Shown: positions 1-7,247, counted from the stretch's first letter. The stretch: DNA of 31,333 nucleotides from JANLWK01 sp031364505 (GCA_031364505.1 JANLWK010000062.1:1-31333), one strand, 5' to 3'. Program-made: numbers and translations. The notes: generated from the sequence alone by a model not told the origin.

Positions 1-598
1 GCCGCGGCACGGGCATGAACGTGTTGTACGACATGAGCGACAGAAAGTACGGCGTTGGCGAGCTGAGCGTGACGACGAACGTCGATTCATCGGGTGCCGC
101 GATGCCGACCGCGCGTTCGTCCTTCAGCGACCCGTGCGCCATCGAATCCGCGTTCACGATCGGCGACATCAGCCCCGCGTTGCGCGACGCCGTCTCGGGC
201 CTGAGCACGCGCGCCCACGACCAGCGGAAGTCCTCGGCGGTGATCGCCGCGCCATCGCTCCACGCGAGCCCCGGGCGCAGGTGAAACGTGTAGGTGAGCC
301 CGTCGGGAGCGATGTCCCAACGATACGCCTGGCCCGGCAGCGGCTCGAGCGTGTGCGCGTCCTCGCGCGTCAGGCCCTCGAACAGGGCGCGGCAGGCGCG
401 TCCGTCGGGCTGGCCCGTGGCGAGCCCGGGATCCACCGTCTCGGGATCGGCGGACAGCTCGAAACGCAGGACGTCGCGCGCCGGCGGCGTCGTGGATCCG
501 AACCAGCGCGTGGCGCCGGATCCATGGCGCGCGGCCGGCGCGCACGACGTCGTGAGAAGCAGCAGAAACGCGAGGATCGACGCGTGGCGACGGATCAC
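1..598 (-). CDS. Family-5 extracellular solute-binding lipoprotein (peptide/oligopeptide ABC transporter), 3' part outside window
   Basis: This is the first 199 codons of a periplasmic binding protein of the OppA/DppA family (SBP_bac_5), which delivers peptides or similar ligands to an ABC importer. The reading frame is open from a GTG at 598 to the window edge; family members run about 500-550 residues, so more than half is missing. The N-terminus is a lipoprotein signal: two arginines, a leucine-rich core and a lipobox ending in Cys19 (LTTSC). It continues with hallmarks of the family: a segment reading SADPETVDPGLATG, then LFEGLTREDAHTLEPLPGQA, and then YTFHLRPGLAWSDGAAITAEDF, given here only in parts. 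No Shine-Dalgarno precedes the GTG, but a TATACT box lies 7 nt upstream, so a leaderless transcript is likely. Family assignment is confident; the ligand is unknown. Confidence 0.85.
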   Translation of the reverse strand, partial: MIRRHASILAFLLLLTTSCAPAARHGSGATRWFGSTTPPARDVLRFELSADPETVDPGLATGQPDGRACRALFEGLTREDAHTLEPLPGQAYRWDIAPDGLTYTFHLRPGLAWSDGAAITAEDFRWSWARVLRPETASRNAGLMSPIVNADSMAHGSLKDERAVGIAAPDESTFVVTLSSPTPYFLSLMSYNTFMPVPR

Positions 599-687
599 GC
601 GGCGCAGTATAGCAGCGACGCCTCAGGCGGACGCTCGTCGGGCAGCTGGAACAGGAAACGCTGGCCGTCGGGCGCCACACAGAACAC
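595..687 (-). CDS. Possible short ORF overlapping the start of the lipoprotein gene
   Basis: A minus-strand frame of about 30 codons from a GTG at 687, or about 48 from a GTC at 738 that is not a normal start, ends at a TGA that shares four bases (GTGA) with the GTG start of the downstream lipoprotein gene. Its codons are strongly G/C-ending, and the translation (VFCVAPDGQRF..., ending LLYCAA) looks protein-like with two cysteines. A GGGGA lies about 8 nt before the GTG. I recognise no family. It could be a small translationally coupled gene, the 3' remnant of a lost gene, or chance. The -10 box of the lipoprotein promoter lies inside it. Confidence 0.25.
   Translation of the reverse strand: MFCVAPDGQRFLFQLPDERPPEASLLYCAA
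606..614 (-). promoter_or_regulatory. Extended -10 promoter (TGCTATACT) for the solute-binding lipoprotein
   Basis: On the minus strand the sequence TGC-TATACT is an extended -10 element one mismatch from TATAAT. It ends 7 nt before the GTG start at 598, so transcription would begin at or within a base or two of the start codon, giving a leaderless mRNA. No convincing -35 is visible, as expected for an extended -10. Similar arrangements occur at 27545, 27634 and 31050. Confidence 0.5.
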
Positions 688-771
688 GGGCAGGATCCCC
701 GCGGCCTGAGGTACCCTCGCGGCAATCCTGATCGTGACAACGGCCCCCCGACCGTGGTGGAGGAATGATCG

Positions 772-1269
772 ATGCGCCGCGCAGTGCTTGCGATGGTCCT
801 CGTCGTGGCCGCCCTGCCGGTGGCGTTCGGCAACAGCCACGCCGCGCTGATCGAGCGCGAGCGGATCCGCGTCACCCGGCGTGGTGTGTACGGTCCGACG
901 CATGTCGGTGAGTTCGAGGCGATGCGCGGCGACACGCTCGTGCTGCACGAACCGTCGACGGGGCTGCGCGTGTTCGTTCCCGCTGCGGCCATCGACCGGG
1001 TCGAGCGGAGCGGGCGAGCGAAGACGAGCATCATGCGCGGCGCGGGACGCGGATTCCTGCTCGGCGCGGCCGCCGGCGCGGTGCTCGGCATCAGTCTGTA
1101 CCGCAGCGGCGATGAAATCCCCGCGAGCAGGACCGGGGCCGGGATACTGTGTGGGCTGGTCGTGGGCGTTCCGACCGCGTTCGTGGGCGGCACGTTCGGG
1201 GCGTTCCAGGGACACGAGCGCTGGCTTGGTGTCTCGCGCTCGGAATGGGACTCTCGGACTTCGCACTGA
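772..1269 (+). CDS. Small exported/membrane protein, copy 1 of a tandem paralogous pair
   Basis: A 165-residue protein of unknown function. Residues 1-25 form a signal peptide or N-terminal helix. Residues about 28-80 are predicted beta-rich and contain G-E-F-E and GDTLVL segments followed by an IDRVERS segment, reminiscent of small barrel domains. Residues about 88-155 begin with the conserved GAGRGFLLG and are glycine-rich and hydrophobic, suggesting two glycine-zipper-like membrane helices. It ends in a charged segment with SEW. A GGAGG lies about 10 nt upstream of the ATG. The next gene is a clear paralog with the same order of segments, so the pair arose by tandem duplication. Function unknown; an envelope location is inferred from the signal and hydrophobic segments. 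Confidence 0.75.
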   Translation: MRRAVLAMVLVVAALPVAFGNSHAALIERERIRVTRRGVYGPTHVGEFEAMRGDTLVLHEPSTGLRVFVPAAAIDRVERSGRAKTSIMRGAGRGFLLGAAAGAVLGISLYRSGDEIPASRTGAGILCGLVVGVPTAFVGGTFGAFQGHERWLGVSRSEWDSRTSH

Positions 1270-1288
1270 GCGCAGGGGAGGTCGTGCC

Positions 1289-1783
1289 ATGAAGCGTCTC
1301 GTTCCGATCGTGCTGCTGACGCTCGCGAGTCTGCCGGTCGCGTTCCGCACCGGTCAGGCGGCACTCATCGAGCACGAGAAGATTCGCGTGAGCGAGCGCG
1401 GTCCGATGGGAGCGCGCCGTGAGGGCGAGTTCGAGGGCCTGTTCGGCGATACGATTGGGCTGATCGAAGCGTCCAGTGGACTCCACCGGCGCATTCCCCT
1501 GTCGGCGATCGAGTCGATCGATCGCCCGAGGCGAACCACGACGAGCATCGGCCGTGGCGCTGGACGCGGGTTCCTGCTCGGGGTGCTGGTCGGGACGGTG
1601 GTCGGCGCACTCGGGTACAACGACGACATCGTCGTCTCGGATCGCACGACTTCCACCGTCATCGGAGCCCTGGGGATGGGACTGACGGGCGCACTCCTCG
1701 GCGGTACGGTGGGCGCCATGTACGGCCACGACAGCTGGCGCCGCGTGCCGCGTTCCGAATGGGCCTCGGCGGAGCCGCACTGA
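1289..1783 (+). CDS. Small exported/membrane protein, copy 2 of a tandem paralogous pair
   Basis: A 164-residue paralog of the preceding gene. Shared landmarks include the N-terminal helix with L-P-V-A-F, the ALIE(R/H)E(R/K)IRV segment, a GEFEG/GDTIGL stretch, GRGAGRGFLLG at about residues 87-97, a glycine-rich hydrophobic half, and an R-S-E-W C-terminus. The ATG at 1289 has an AGGGGAGG ribosome-binding site about 7 nt upstream. The gap to copy 1 is 19 nt and to allantoinase 4 nt, so the three genes are probably cotranscribed, although nothing in the sequence ties the paralogs to purine metabolism. Function unknown. Confidence 0.78.
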   Translation: MKRLVPIVLLTLASLPVAFRTGQAALIEHEKIRVSERGPMGARREGEFEGLFGDTIGLIEASSGLHRRIPLSAIESIDRPRRTTTSIGRGAGRGFLLGVLVGTVVGALGYNDDIVVSDRTTSTVIGALGMGLTGALLGGTVGAMYGHDSWRRVPRSEWASAEPH

Positions 1784-1787
1784 TCGC

Positions 1788-3104
1788 ATGCGCGTGACCG
1801 AGCCCTTCGCGCTGCGCTCGCGCCGCATCGTCACGCCCGGCGGCACCGTCGCCGGTTGCGTCGTCGTGCGCGACGGACGCATCGATGCCGTGACCGACGC
1901 CCCGCCCGAAGGCGTGAACGTCGTCGACCTTGGCCGCCTCGCCCTGCTGCCCGGGCTCGTCGACACGCACGTCCACATCAACGAGCCCGGCCGCGCCGAG
2001 TGGGAGGGCTTCGCCACGGCGACGCGGGCGGCGCGCGCGGGCGGCGTGACGACGCTCGTGGACATGCCGCTCAACAGTGTGCCCGCGACGACGACGGTCG
2101 CGGCACTCGAGGCCAAGCGCGCCGCGGCCCGCGGCAAGACGTGCGTGAACGTCGAATACTGGGGCGGCGTCGTGCCCGGCAACACGAGCGAGCTCGAGGG
2201 CCTCGCCGAGGCCGGCGTGCGTGGGTTCAAGTGCTTCATGGTGCCGTCGGGCGTCGACGAATTCGGCTGGGTCACCGAGCGCGACCTGCGCGCGGCGATG
2301 CCGGTGATCGCGCGGCTCCAGCTGCCGTTGCTCGCGCATGCCGAAGTGCCGGGGCCGATCGAGAGCGCGACCGCGGTCCTCACCGGACACGCCGACCCGC
2401 GGCGCCACGCGACATGGCTGGCCTCGCGCCCGCCCGAGGCAGAGGTCGAGGCCATCGGGATGCTCATCAAGCTGAGCGACAAGACGAGCTGCAGCGTGCA
2501 CGTGGTGCATCTCGCCGCGGCCGAGGCGCTGCCCACGCTTCGCCTGGCGCGGGCCGAGTTCATGCCGATCACGGTCGAGACCTGCCCGCACTACCTGACG
2601 TTCGCCGCGGAGGACATTCCGGATGGGGCGACGCAGTACAAGTGTGCGCCGCCGATCCGGGACGCCGCGAACCGCGAGGCCCTGTGGGGCGCGTTGATGG
2701 CCGGCGACATCGACCTCGTCGCGAGCGATCACTCGCCGTGCCCGCCCGCGCTCAAGCGCTCGGACACGGGCGACTTCTTCGCCGCCTGGGGCGGCATCGC
2801 CTCGCTCGAGCTGGGCCTCTCCGCCGTGTGGACGGGCGCCCGCGCGCAGGGCGCGTCACTCGCGGACGTCGCGCGCTGGATGTCGGCCCACCCCGCGCGG
2901 CTCGCGGGACTCGACAAGACGAAGGGCCGTATCGAGGCGGGCGCCGACGCCGACCTCGTCGCCTTCGACCCGGAGGCCGAGTGGACCGTGGACGCCGCGG
3001 CGCTCTGCCAGCGGCACCCGGTGACGCCCTACGCCGGGATGAAGCTCACGGGCCGCGTGGAGCGCGTGTGGGTCGGTGGGCGGGAGAGCGCGGCCGAGAA
3101 GTAG
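1788..3104 (+). CDS. allB: Allantoinase (allantoin to allantoate)
   Basis: A cytoplasmic cyclic amidohydrolase that opens the hydantoin ring of allantoin. It has 438 residues, within the usual 440-460. The binuclear metal site is complete: His61 and His63 in DTHVHINEPGR, Lys148 in GFKCF (the lysine carboxylated in this superfamily), His184 in LLAHAE, His241 in VHVVHLA, and Asp314 in ASDHSPC. The NEPGR segment and CPHYL motif favour allantoinase over dihydroorotase or hydantoinase. The ATG follows the paralog stop by 4 nt with only a weak GGAG about 14 nt upstream, so translation may depend on coupling. The cluster also encodes allantoicase, UraD, UraH and xanthine dehydrogenase, which supports the assignment. 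Confidence 0.95.
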   Translation: MRVTEPFALRSRRIVTPGGTVAGCVVVRDGRIDAVTDAPPEGVNVVDLGRLALLPGLVDTHVHINEPGRAEWEGFATATRAARAGGVTTLVDMPLNSVPATTTVAALEAKRAAARGKTCVNVEYWGGVVPGNTSELEGLAEAGVRGFKCFMVPSGVDEFGWVTERDLRAAMPVIARLQLPLLAHAEVPGPIESATAVLTGHADPRRHATWLASRPPEAEVEAIGMLIKLSDKTSCSVHVVHLAAAEALPTLRLARAEFMPITVETCPHYLTFAAEDIPDGATQYKCAPPIRDAANREALWGALMAGDIDLVASDHSPCPPALKRSDTGDFFAAWGGIASLELGLSAVWTGARAQGASLADVARWMSAHPARLAGLDKTKGRIEAGADADLVAFDPEAEWTVDAAALCQRHPVTPYAGMKLTGRVERVWVGGRESAAEK

Positions 3105-3114
3105 GAAGTATCGA

Positions 3115-3130
3115 CTGGCCCTGGGGCCAG
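3115..3130. repeat. Short GC inverted repeat after allB
   Basis: CTGGCCC-TG-GGGCCAG, with 7-nt arms, lies 10 nt after the allantoinase stop and is followed by GTT as in the 4023-4042 palindrome. It could act as a weak terminator (there is no T tract) or be a diverged member of the CTGCCCC/CTGTCCC palindrome family at 3937-4042. Confidence 0.5.
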
Positions 3131-3142
3131 GTTGCTACGCAT

Positions 3143-3171
3143 TTGGATGACATACAGTGCCGCGATAAAAT
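3143..3171 (+). promoter_or_regulatory. Sigma-70-type promoter for the TonB-C-domain gene
   Basis: TTGGAT (3143-3148), a 17-nt spacer and TAAAAT (3166-3171) form a well-spaced housekeeping promoter in an AT-richer patch. The start codon at 3202 lies 30 nt downstream, with GAGGG as ribosome-binding site. This suggests that the gene is transcribed separately from allB. Confidence 0.5.
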
Positions 3172-3201
3172 GGCTTGCGGCGAAGAAGTCGTGAGGGACC
3201 C

Positions 3202-3906
3202 ATGCGTCGTACCACACGCTTCATCCTTCTGTTCTCGATTGTCTCTGCGTACGCCGCGATGGCCGCGGACACGCCGTTGAGCGGTCATTACCAGATCACG
3301 CTCACACGCAAGTCGTTGAGCGCCGGCGAGAGTGTCGAGATCGGACTGATTCCGCCCCTCGCGCCGGGACTCCGGATCAGTTGGTTCGGTACGAACCAAT
3401 CGGCGATCTATCGCGCACCGTACGTGATCCCACCGGACACACCGCCCGTAATCGTTGGTGCTGGAATCTCAGGGCACGGAGTGCGTACCGGAGTGAGCGC
3501 GCAGATCCTGCTCATCCCCAGCCGGTTCCCAGGAGCGGATGACTGCCTCGGGCCGGGACAGTCGTGGTCGACGACATCCGGTACGTTCCAGCCCGATGTT
3601 GGACTCGTTGACGAACTCCCGGAAGCTATCGTGAAGGTGCCTGCGCTGTACCCGCACTCGGCGTTGCTGAGGGGGCAACGTGAAACGATCCTCGTTCAAG
3701 CGTTGGTGTGCCGCACGGGGAGGGTCTTGGATGCATACGCACCGCAGCGGATCGGTCTTCCGCCGAATCGCGATAGGCCTCAGCCTGATCCGGCCTTGGT
3801 GACTGCGGCGCTCGCGGCAGCGCGACAATGGGTATTCAAACCGGCCCTCGTTGCGGGCCAGCCGATCGCGACGTGGGTGGCAATTCCGGTAGTCGTCGCG
3901 CCCTAG
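3202..3906 (+). CDS. Exported protein with a TonB C-terminal-like domain
   Basis: A 234-residue protein. Residues 1-22 are a signal peptide with cleavage near AMA-AD. The middle, about 25-125, is not recognised. Residues about 135-234 match the TonB C-terminal fold pattern: KVPALYPHSALLRGQ, a V-V-C-R-T-G-like turn (LVCRTGRVLDA), the helix AALAAARQWVF, and KPALVAGQPIATW followed by IPVVV. Unlike a classical TonB there is no proline-rich spacer and no retained transmembrane anchor, so it is more likely a periplasmic protein using the domain for binding than an energy transducer. The ATG at 3202 is preferred over 3175 because it has a GAGGG site and begins the signal peptide. Third-position GC looks lower than in neighbours by eye. 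Confidence 0.72.
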   Translation: MRRTTRFILLFSIVSAYAAMAADTPLSGHYQITLTRKSLSAGESVEIGLIPPLAPGLRISWFGTNQSAIYRAPYVIPPDTPPVIVGAGISGHGVRTGVSAQILLIPSRFPGADDCLGPGQSWSTTSGTFQPDVGLVDELPEAIVKVPALYPHSALLRGQRETILVQALVCRTGRVLDAYAPQRIGLPPNRDRPQPDPALVTAALAAARQWVFKPALVAGQPIATWVAIPVVVAP

Positions 3907-3936
3907 ATGACTTGCGGTGACTGCGCCGACACCTGC

Positions 3937-4042
3937 ACTGTCCCCGGGGACAGTTTCGTTCGATCGAGCTTACCTGCCCCGTGGGTGCACTGTCCTCGAG
4001 GACAGTTTCGTTCGATGTCACTAACCTGCCCCGGGGCAGGTT
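3937..4042. repeat. Cluster of perfect GC palindromes (REP-like) between convergent genes
   Basis: Three perfect palindromes lie between two converging genes: ACTGTCCCCGGGGACAGT (3937-3954), ACTGTCCTCGAGGACAGT (3989-4006) and AACCTGCCCCGGGGCAGGTT (4023-4042), with a degraded unit ACCTGCCCCGTGGGTGC near 3972-3988. The first two are each followed by the same flank, TTCGTTCGAT. The same palindrome and flank, inverted, recur at 29887-29904. The cluster could serve as a bidirectional terminator for the TonB-C gene and allantoicase, but the identical flanks and dispersed copies point to a mobile REP-type repeat family. Confidence 0.85.
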
Positions 4043-4051
4043 GCGCGAGAT

Positions 4052-5110
4052 CTAGCCCCCCGCTCTCCCGCGCCGCGCCCGCGCGCCCGAGGCGCTCGCG
4101 TCCGCCACATCGCCCCACACGCGCATCCGCGCCACGCCGCCGTCGGGGTAGATGCTCAAGCGCACGTGCGTCACCGCGCCGAGGTTCTTCAGCTCGCGTG
4201 CGAAGGTGTGGTCGGCGTCGGGCTTCAGCTTCTTGCGCGGCAGCAGCACGCGCCACTTCATGTCGGACGCGTTCAGCGCGTCGACGGCAGCGCGTCCGGC
4301 GTCGCATGCCTCGACGATGCACGAATCCGGGTAGTTGCCCTTGAAGTGAGTGGTCTCGATCACGAGCTTGCGGACGCGGCCGGGGGCGGCGAGCGCCACG
4401 ACGATCCAGTCGTTGCCGGGTCCGCGGCGGCGGCGCGTTTCCCAGCCGTCGCCCATGTGGGTCGAGCGGCCGGGCAGGATCAGGTTCTCCTTGGAACCGA
4501 AGAACATGTCGCTCGCCGCGACGACCGTGCCGCCGTTCGTCATCGCGGCGAGATCGACCGGACCGGCGCCGGGTTTCAGCGCCTCCGCGGCGACACGCCC
4601 GTACGCGCGGAAGCGCGCGACACCGCCGTCGGGGAAGATGTTGAGCCTCAGGTGCGTGGCGCGGACGACCTCGGTGGAGCCGAAGAGATTCTGCGAGCCG
4701 GGCTTGAGCGGCGAGCGGGGCAGCACGGTGCGCCAGCCGCGATCCTCGGCGAGCTTCCTGGCCGTCGCCGCGCGTGGCGCCTCGATCGCCTCGACCGACG
4801 CGTAGGCCGGGTTGTTGCCGAGAAAGTGCGCGGTGTCGATGTCGAAGCCGTGGACGACGCCCGCGAGGCCGAGCTTGACGATGCACCAGTCGTGGCCCGG
4901 CGTGCGGCGCCGGCGCGTCTCCCAGCCGTCCATCCACTTGCCGCGCTCGGTGTACTCGTCGGGCAGGAAGATGGCGCGCGCGGGCTTGAGGAGGTTTTCC
5001 TTCTCGGCGAAGAACTCGTCGTTGGCGACGATCGCCTTGCCGCCAAGGCGGGCGGAGGCGAGATCGATGAAGCCGGCGAAGGCGGCGGCTTCGGGCGGCG
5101 CGGCGGTCAT
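4052..5110 (-). CDS. alc: Allantoicase (allantoate to ureidoglycolate and urea)
   Basis: A 352-residue cytoplasmic amidinohydrolase of the allantoicase family, which is built from two related domains. Both are visible: FFAEKENLLKPARA followed by KWMDGWETRRRRTPGHDWCIVKLG in the first half, and FFGSKENLILPGRS followed by GDGWETRRRRGPGNDWIVV in the second, each ending with a LRLNIFPDGGVARFR or VRLSIYPDGGVARMR segment. Length fits the family (about 330-350). It runs opposite to the rest of the purine cluster and diverges from uraD, so the 200-nt region 5111-5310 must hold promoters for both. The upstream Shine-Dalgarno is weak (AAAGAG). The product ureidoglycolate would need a lyase or urea-releasing hydrolase not seen here. 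Confidence 0.95.
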   Translation of the reverse strand: MTAAPPEAAAFAGFIDLASARLGGKAIVANDEFFAEKENLLKPARAIFLPDEYTERGKWMDGWETRRRRTPGHDWCIVKLGLAGVVHGFDIDTAHFLGNNPAYASVEAIEAPRAATARKLAEDRGWRTVLPRSPLKPGSQNLFGSTEVVRATHLRLNIFPDGGVARFRAYGRVAAEALKPGAGPVDLAAMTNGGTVVAASDMFFGSKENLILPGRSTHMGDGWETRRRRGPGNDWIVVALAAPGRVRKLVIETTHFKGNYPDSCIVEACDAGRAAVDALNASDMKWRVLLPRKKLKPDADHTFARELKNLGAVTHVRLSIYPDGGVARMRVWGDVADASASGARARRGRAGG

Positions 5111-5216
5111 GGCGGCTCTTTAGGACCCGTGGGGCTCGGGGGGGCTCGTCTCGGTGGGGAAACAGGGCCCGGCAAGAAAAATCCCACGCGGCGGAGATAC
5201 GGGGGTGGTTGGCAGG

Positions 5217-5250
5217 TTGTTGGGCAGTCCGCCGCGCAGGACGATATAAA
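5217..5250 (+). promoter_or_regulatory. Candidate promoter for uraD-uraH in the alc/uraD divergent region
   Basis: The region 5111-5310 between alc and uraD is the longest gene-free stretch in the purine cluster. TATAAA at 5245-5250 is the best -10 candidate. Upstream TTGTTG (5217) and TTGGGC (5220) are too far or poorly matched to be a confident -35. No inverted repeat typical of a purine-responsive regulator stands out. Confidence 0.3.
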
Positions 5251-5310
5251 GTGTAGGGGAGTCGCCCCGGGAAGCGCAATCCCCGCCGGCCCGAATTGGG
5301 AGACATAACA

Positions 5311-5817
5311 TTGCCTGCACGTGTGAACGATCTCGCCGCAACGGACCTAAGCGCTGCCCTCACGCGCTGCTGCGGCTCGTCCGCGTGGGTCGAGCGCATG
5401 TGCGCGTCTCGTCCCTTCGCGGATCGCGAGGCACTCCACGCCGCGGCGGACGCGGCCGCGGGGCACCTCGTGCGCGCGGACTGGCTCGAAGCGTTCTCGC
5501 ATCACCCGCGCATCGGCGACGTCTCGGCGCTGCGCGAGAAGTTCGCCGCGACCGCGGACTGGGCGGCGAGCGAGCAGCACGGGGCCGCCGCGGCGGGAGA
5601 GGCGACGCTCGAGGCCCTCGCGGCCGGCAACCGCGCCTACGAAGCGCGCTTCGGCTATATTTTCATCGTCTGCGCCACGGGGCTCACGGCGGCGGAGATG
5701 CTCGCGCGGCTGGAGGCGCGGCTGCCCAACGAACCGGACCGCGAGCTGACCATCGCGGCGGCCGAACAGATGAAGATCACTCACCTGCGGCTCGACAAGC
5801 TGCTGGAGGACCGTTGA
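5311..5817 (+). CDS. uraD: 2-oxo-4-hydroxy-4-carboxy-5-ureidoimidazoline (OHCU) decarboxylase
   Basis: Decarboxylates OHCU to S-allantoin, the last step of urate conversion. It has 168 residues, the usual size. Key features are the active-site segment SHHPRIGD (His65, Pro66), WAASEQ (Glu88), the hydrophobic FGYIFIVCATG segment and the C-terminal ELTIAAAEQMKITHLRL pattern. The TTG at 5311 is chosen because GGGAG lies 8 nt upstream; an upstream TTG at 5296 would place the start within that ribosome-binding site. The stop overlaps the TTG start of uraH by four bases (TTGA), so the pair is translationally coupled. Confidence 0.93.
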   Translation: MPARVNDLAATDLSAALTRCCGSSAWVERMCASRPFADREALHAAADAAAGHLVRADWLEAFSHHPRIGDVSALREKFAATADWAASEQHGAAAAGEATLEALAAGNRAYEARFGYIFIVCATGLTAAEMLARLEARLPNEPDRELTIAAAEQMKITHLRLDKLLEDR

Positions 5818-6155
5818 GCGGACTCTCGACTCACGTGCTCGACTTGGCGACGGGGACGCCGGCTACCGGCGTGGCCATCTCGCTCGCGCGCCGCACCGAA
5901 AACGGCGCCTGGGCGACGGTTGCCGAGGGGCTCACCGACGGCGACGGGCGGATCAAGGAATTATTGACTGGAGAGGCACTTACGCCCGGCCGATACCTCA
6001 TGACGTTCGCCACCGGGAACTATTTCCGCGGGCGGGGGGAACAATCCTTCCACCCGGAGATCCTGGTCCAGTTCGAAGTCGGCGATCCCTCCCAGCACTA
6101 TCACGTGCCGCTGCTGCTGAGTCCGTTCGGCTACTCGACCTATCGGGGCAGCTGA
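5814..6155 (+). CDS. uraH: 5-hydroxyisourate hydrolase (transthyretin-like)
   Basis: Hydrolyses 5-hydroxyisourate to OHCU, feeding UraD. The 113-residue product carries both family signatures: the N-terminal STHVLDLATGTPA and the C-terminal YRGS, with HYHVPLLLSPFGYSTYRGS at the end. The only start that retains the N-terminal signature is the TTG at 5814, which overlaps the uraD stop; GGAGGA is only 3 nt upstream, so coupling to uraD probably matters. No signal peptide is present, so it is cytoplasmic. It is preceded by uraD and followed after 31 nt by a hydrolase gene with its own AAGGAG site. Confidence 0.95.
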   Translation: MSGLSTHVLDLATGTPATGVAISLARRTENGAWATVAEGLTDGDGRIKELLTGEALTPGRYLMTFATGNYFRGRGEQSFHPEILVQFEVGDPSQHYHVPLLLSPFGYSTYRGS

Positions 6156-6186
6156 CGGCCGGGGATCGCGCGACGCAAGGAGTCCC

Positions 6187-7119
6187 ATGCGTGCTGCTGC
6201 GATCGCCCTGACCCTCGCCTCACTGCTCGCATTCCCCGCCATGTCGAACGCGCGCGGCCCCTCGTCACAGGAGTGGGCCGACTCGCTGCACGTCACCACG
6301 GTGAACGGCGCGCAACTGTCGTATCTCGACGTCGGCCGGGGCGACCCGATCGTGTTTGTCCACGGCTCGCTGACCGACTACCGCGTGTGGCTCGAAGAGG
6401 TGCAGGCGCTGTCGGCGCACTATCGCGTCATCGCGTACAGCCGCCGCTACCACTTCCCCAACACCGGCGGCGGCAACGGCGGGGACTACTCGGTCGGGCT
6501 GCATCAGAAGGACCTCGCGGGCCTGATGGACGCCCTCGACCTGCCGAACGCGTATCTCGTCGGCCACTCGTACGGCGGCCTGATCGCCGCGTCGTTCGCG
6601 GTGAAGTACCCGGATCGCGTGCGCTCGCTCGTCCTGATCGAGCCCACGATGCCGGAGATCGCCGCCGGAATGGAGGGCGACTCGGCCTGCGCGGTGGAAC
6701 GCCACATGCTGACGGAGCTGACGCGCATGGCGCTCCAGAATGGCTTCCCCGAGCTGGGCGTCGAACACGAGCTCGACTGGGCGTTCGGCGATGGCTGGAG
6801 GGAGTCGCTGCCGCGATCCGTGAAGCGCTGGGTCGTGGATAACTCGCCTGCGCTGCAGCTGCAGTTCCTGGCGCCGGCCGACCCGAGCCGTTTCGGCCCG
6901 AAGGAGCTCCAGAAGATCGCCTGCCCGATCCTGTACGTGGAGGGCGGCAAGAGCCCCGCGCACGCGAAGGTCACGGCGGATGCCTTCGTGAGCCGCGCCC
7001 CCGCGACGCGGCGCGTCACCTTGAAGGGGGCGTCGCACGGCATGCCGTGGACCGACGCCCGGCGGCTGACGCGGGAGATGCAGGCGTTCTTCGATCGGAG
7101 CCGGTTGGCCGCGCAGTAG
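6187..7119 (+). CDS. Exported alpha/beta-fold hydrolase
   Basis: A 310-residue serine hydrolase-like protein with an N-terminal signal peptide (residues 1-22, ending SNARG). Visible elements are the oxyanion segment VFVHGS (His59-Ser61), the nucleophile elbow GHSYGG (Ser128) and a C-terminal His284 in GASHGMPW. At the usual position of the catalytic Asp, after the sixth strand, the sequence reads YVEGGKSP: Lys255 replaces the expected Asp, so Glu252 or another acid must serve, or the enzyme differs from canonical members. It sits in the purine operon between uraH and xanthine dehydrogenase, but export makes a direct role in cytosolic urate breakdown doubtful. The substrate is unknown. The ATG has an AAGGAG site. 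Confidence 0.8.
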   Translation: MRAAAIALTLASLLAFPAMSNARGPSSQEWADSLHVTTVNGAQLSYLDVGRGDPIVFVHGSLTDYRVWLEEVQALSAHYRVIAYSRRYHFPNTGGGNGGDYSVGLHQKDLAGLMDALDLPNAYLVGHSYGGLIAASFAVKYPDRVRSLVLIEPTMPEIAAGMEGDSACAVERHMLTELTRMALQNGFPELGVEHELDWAFGDGWRESLPRSVKRWVVDNSPALQLQFLAPADPSRFGPKELQKIACPILYVEGGKSPAHAKVTADAFVSRAPATRRVTLKGASHGMPWTDARRLTREMQAFFDRSRLAAQ

Positions 7120-7247
7120 TGCGAACCGTGCGGAGGGCAGCGCTCGCCTGAGTGACGGCGGCGCGCTGGCAGTCCGCGGGGTCGAACAGGTAGGCTCCAC
7201 GGCCAATCGTGCCTCTCGCACGTCGCCGAGGCCGCCTCCGAGACCCG

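Noticed and set aside
87..1364. Minus-strand open frame covering the lipoprotein and both small paralogs
   Set aside because: It is the antisense shadow of the paralogs and an out-of-frame reading of the lipoprotein gene; no motif is present.
3937..3954. Bidirectional intrinsic terminator as the sole explanation of the palindromes
   Set aside because: The stem has no loop as written, no U tract follows, and the flanking TTCGTTCGAT is conserved, which a terminator alone would not require.
3937..4042. CRISPR array
   Set aside because: The units are palindromes with irregular spacing (52 and 34 bp between starts) and share flanks rather than having unique spacers; there are no cas genes.
5296..5310. 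Upstream TTG as the start of uraD
   Set aside because: Its codons would cover the GGGAG ribosome-binding site that serves the TTG at 5311, and the additional residues are not typical of the family.
7140..7200. Sigma-54 promoter before xdhA (TGGCAG...)
   Set aside because: The -12 GC element is missing at the required spacing.
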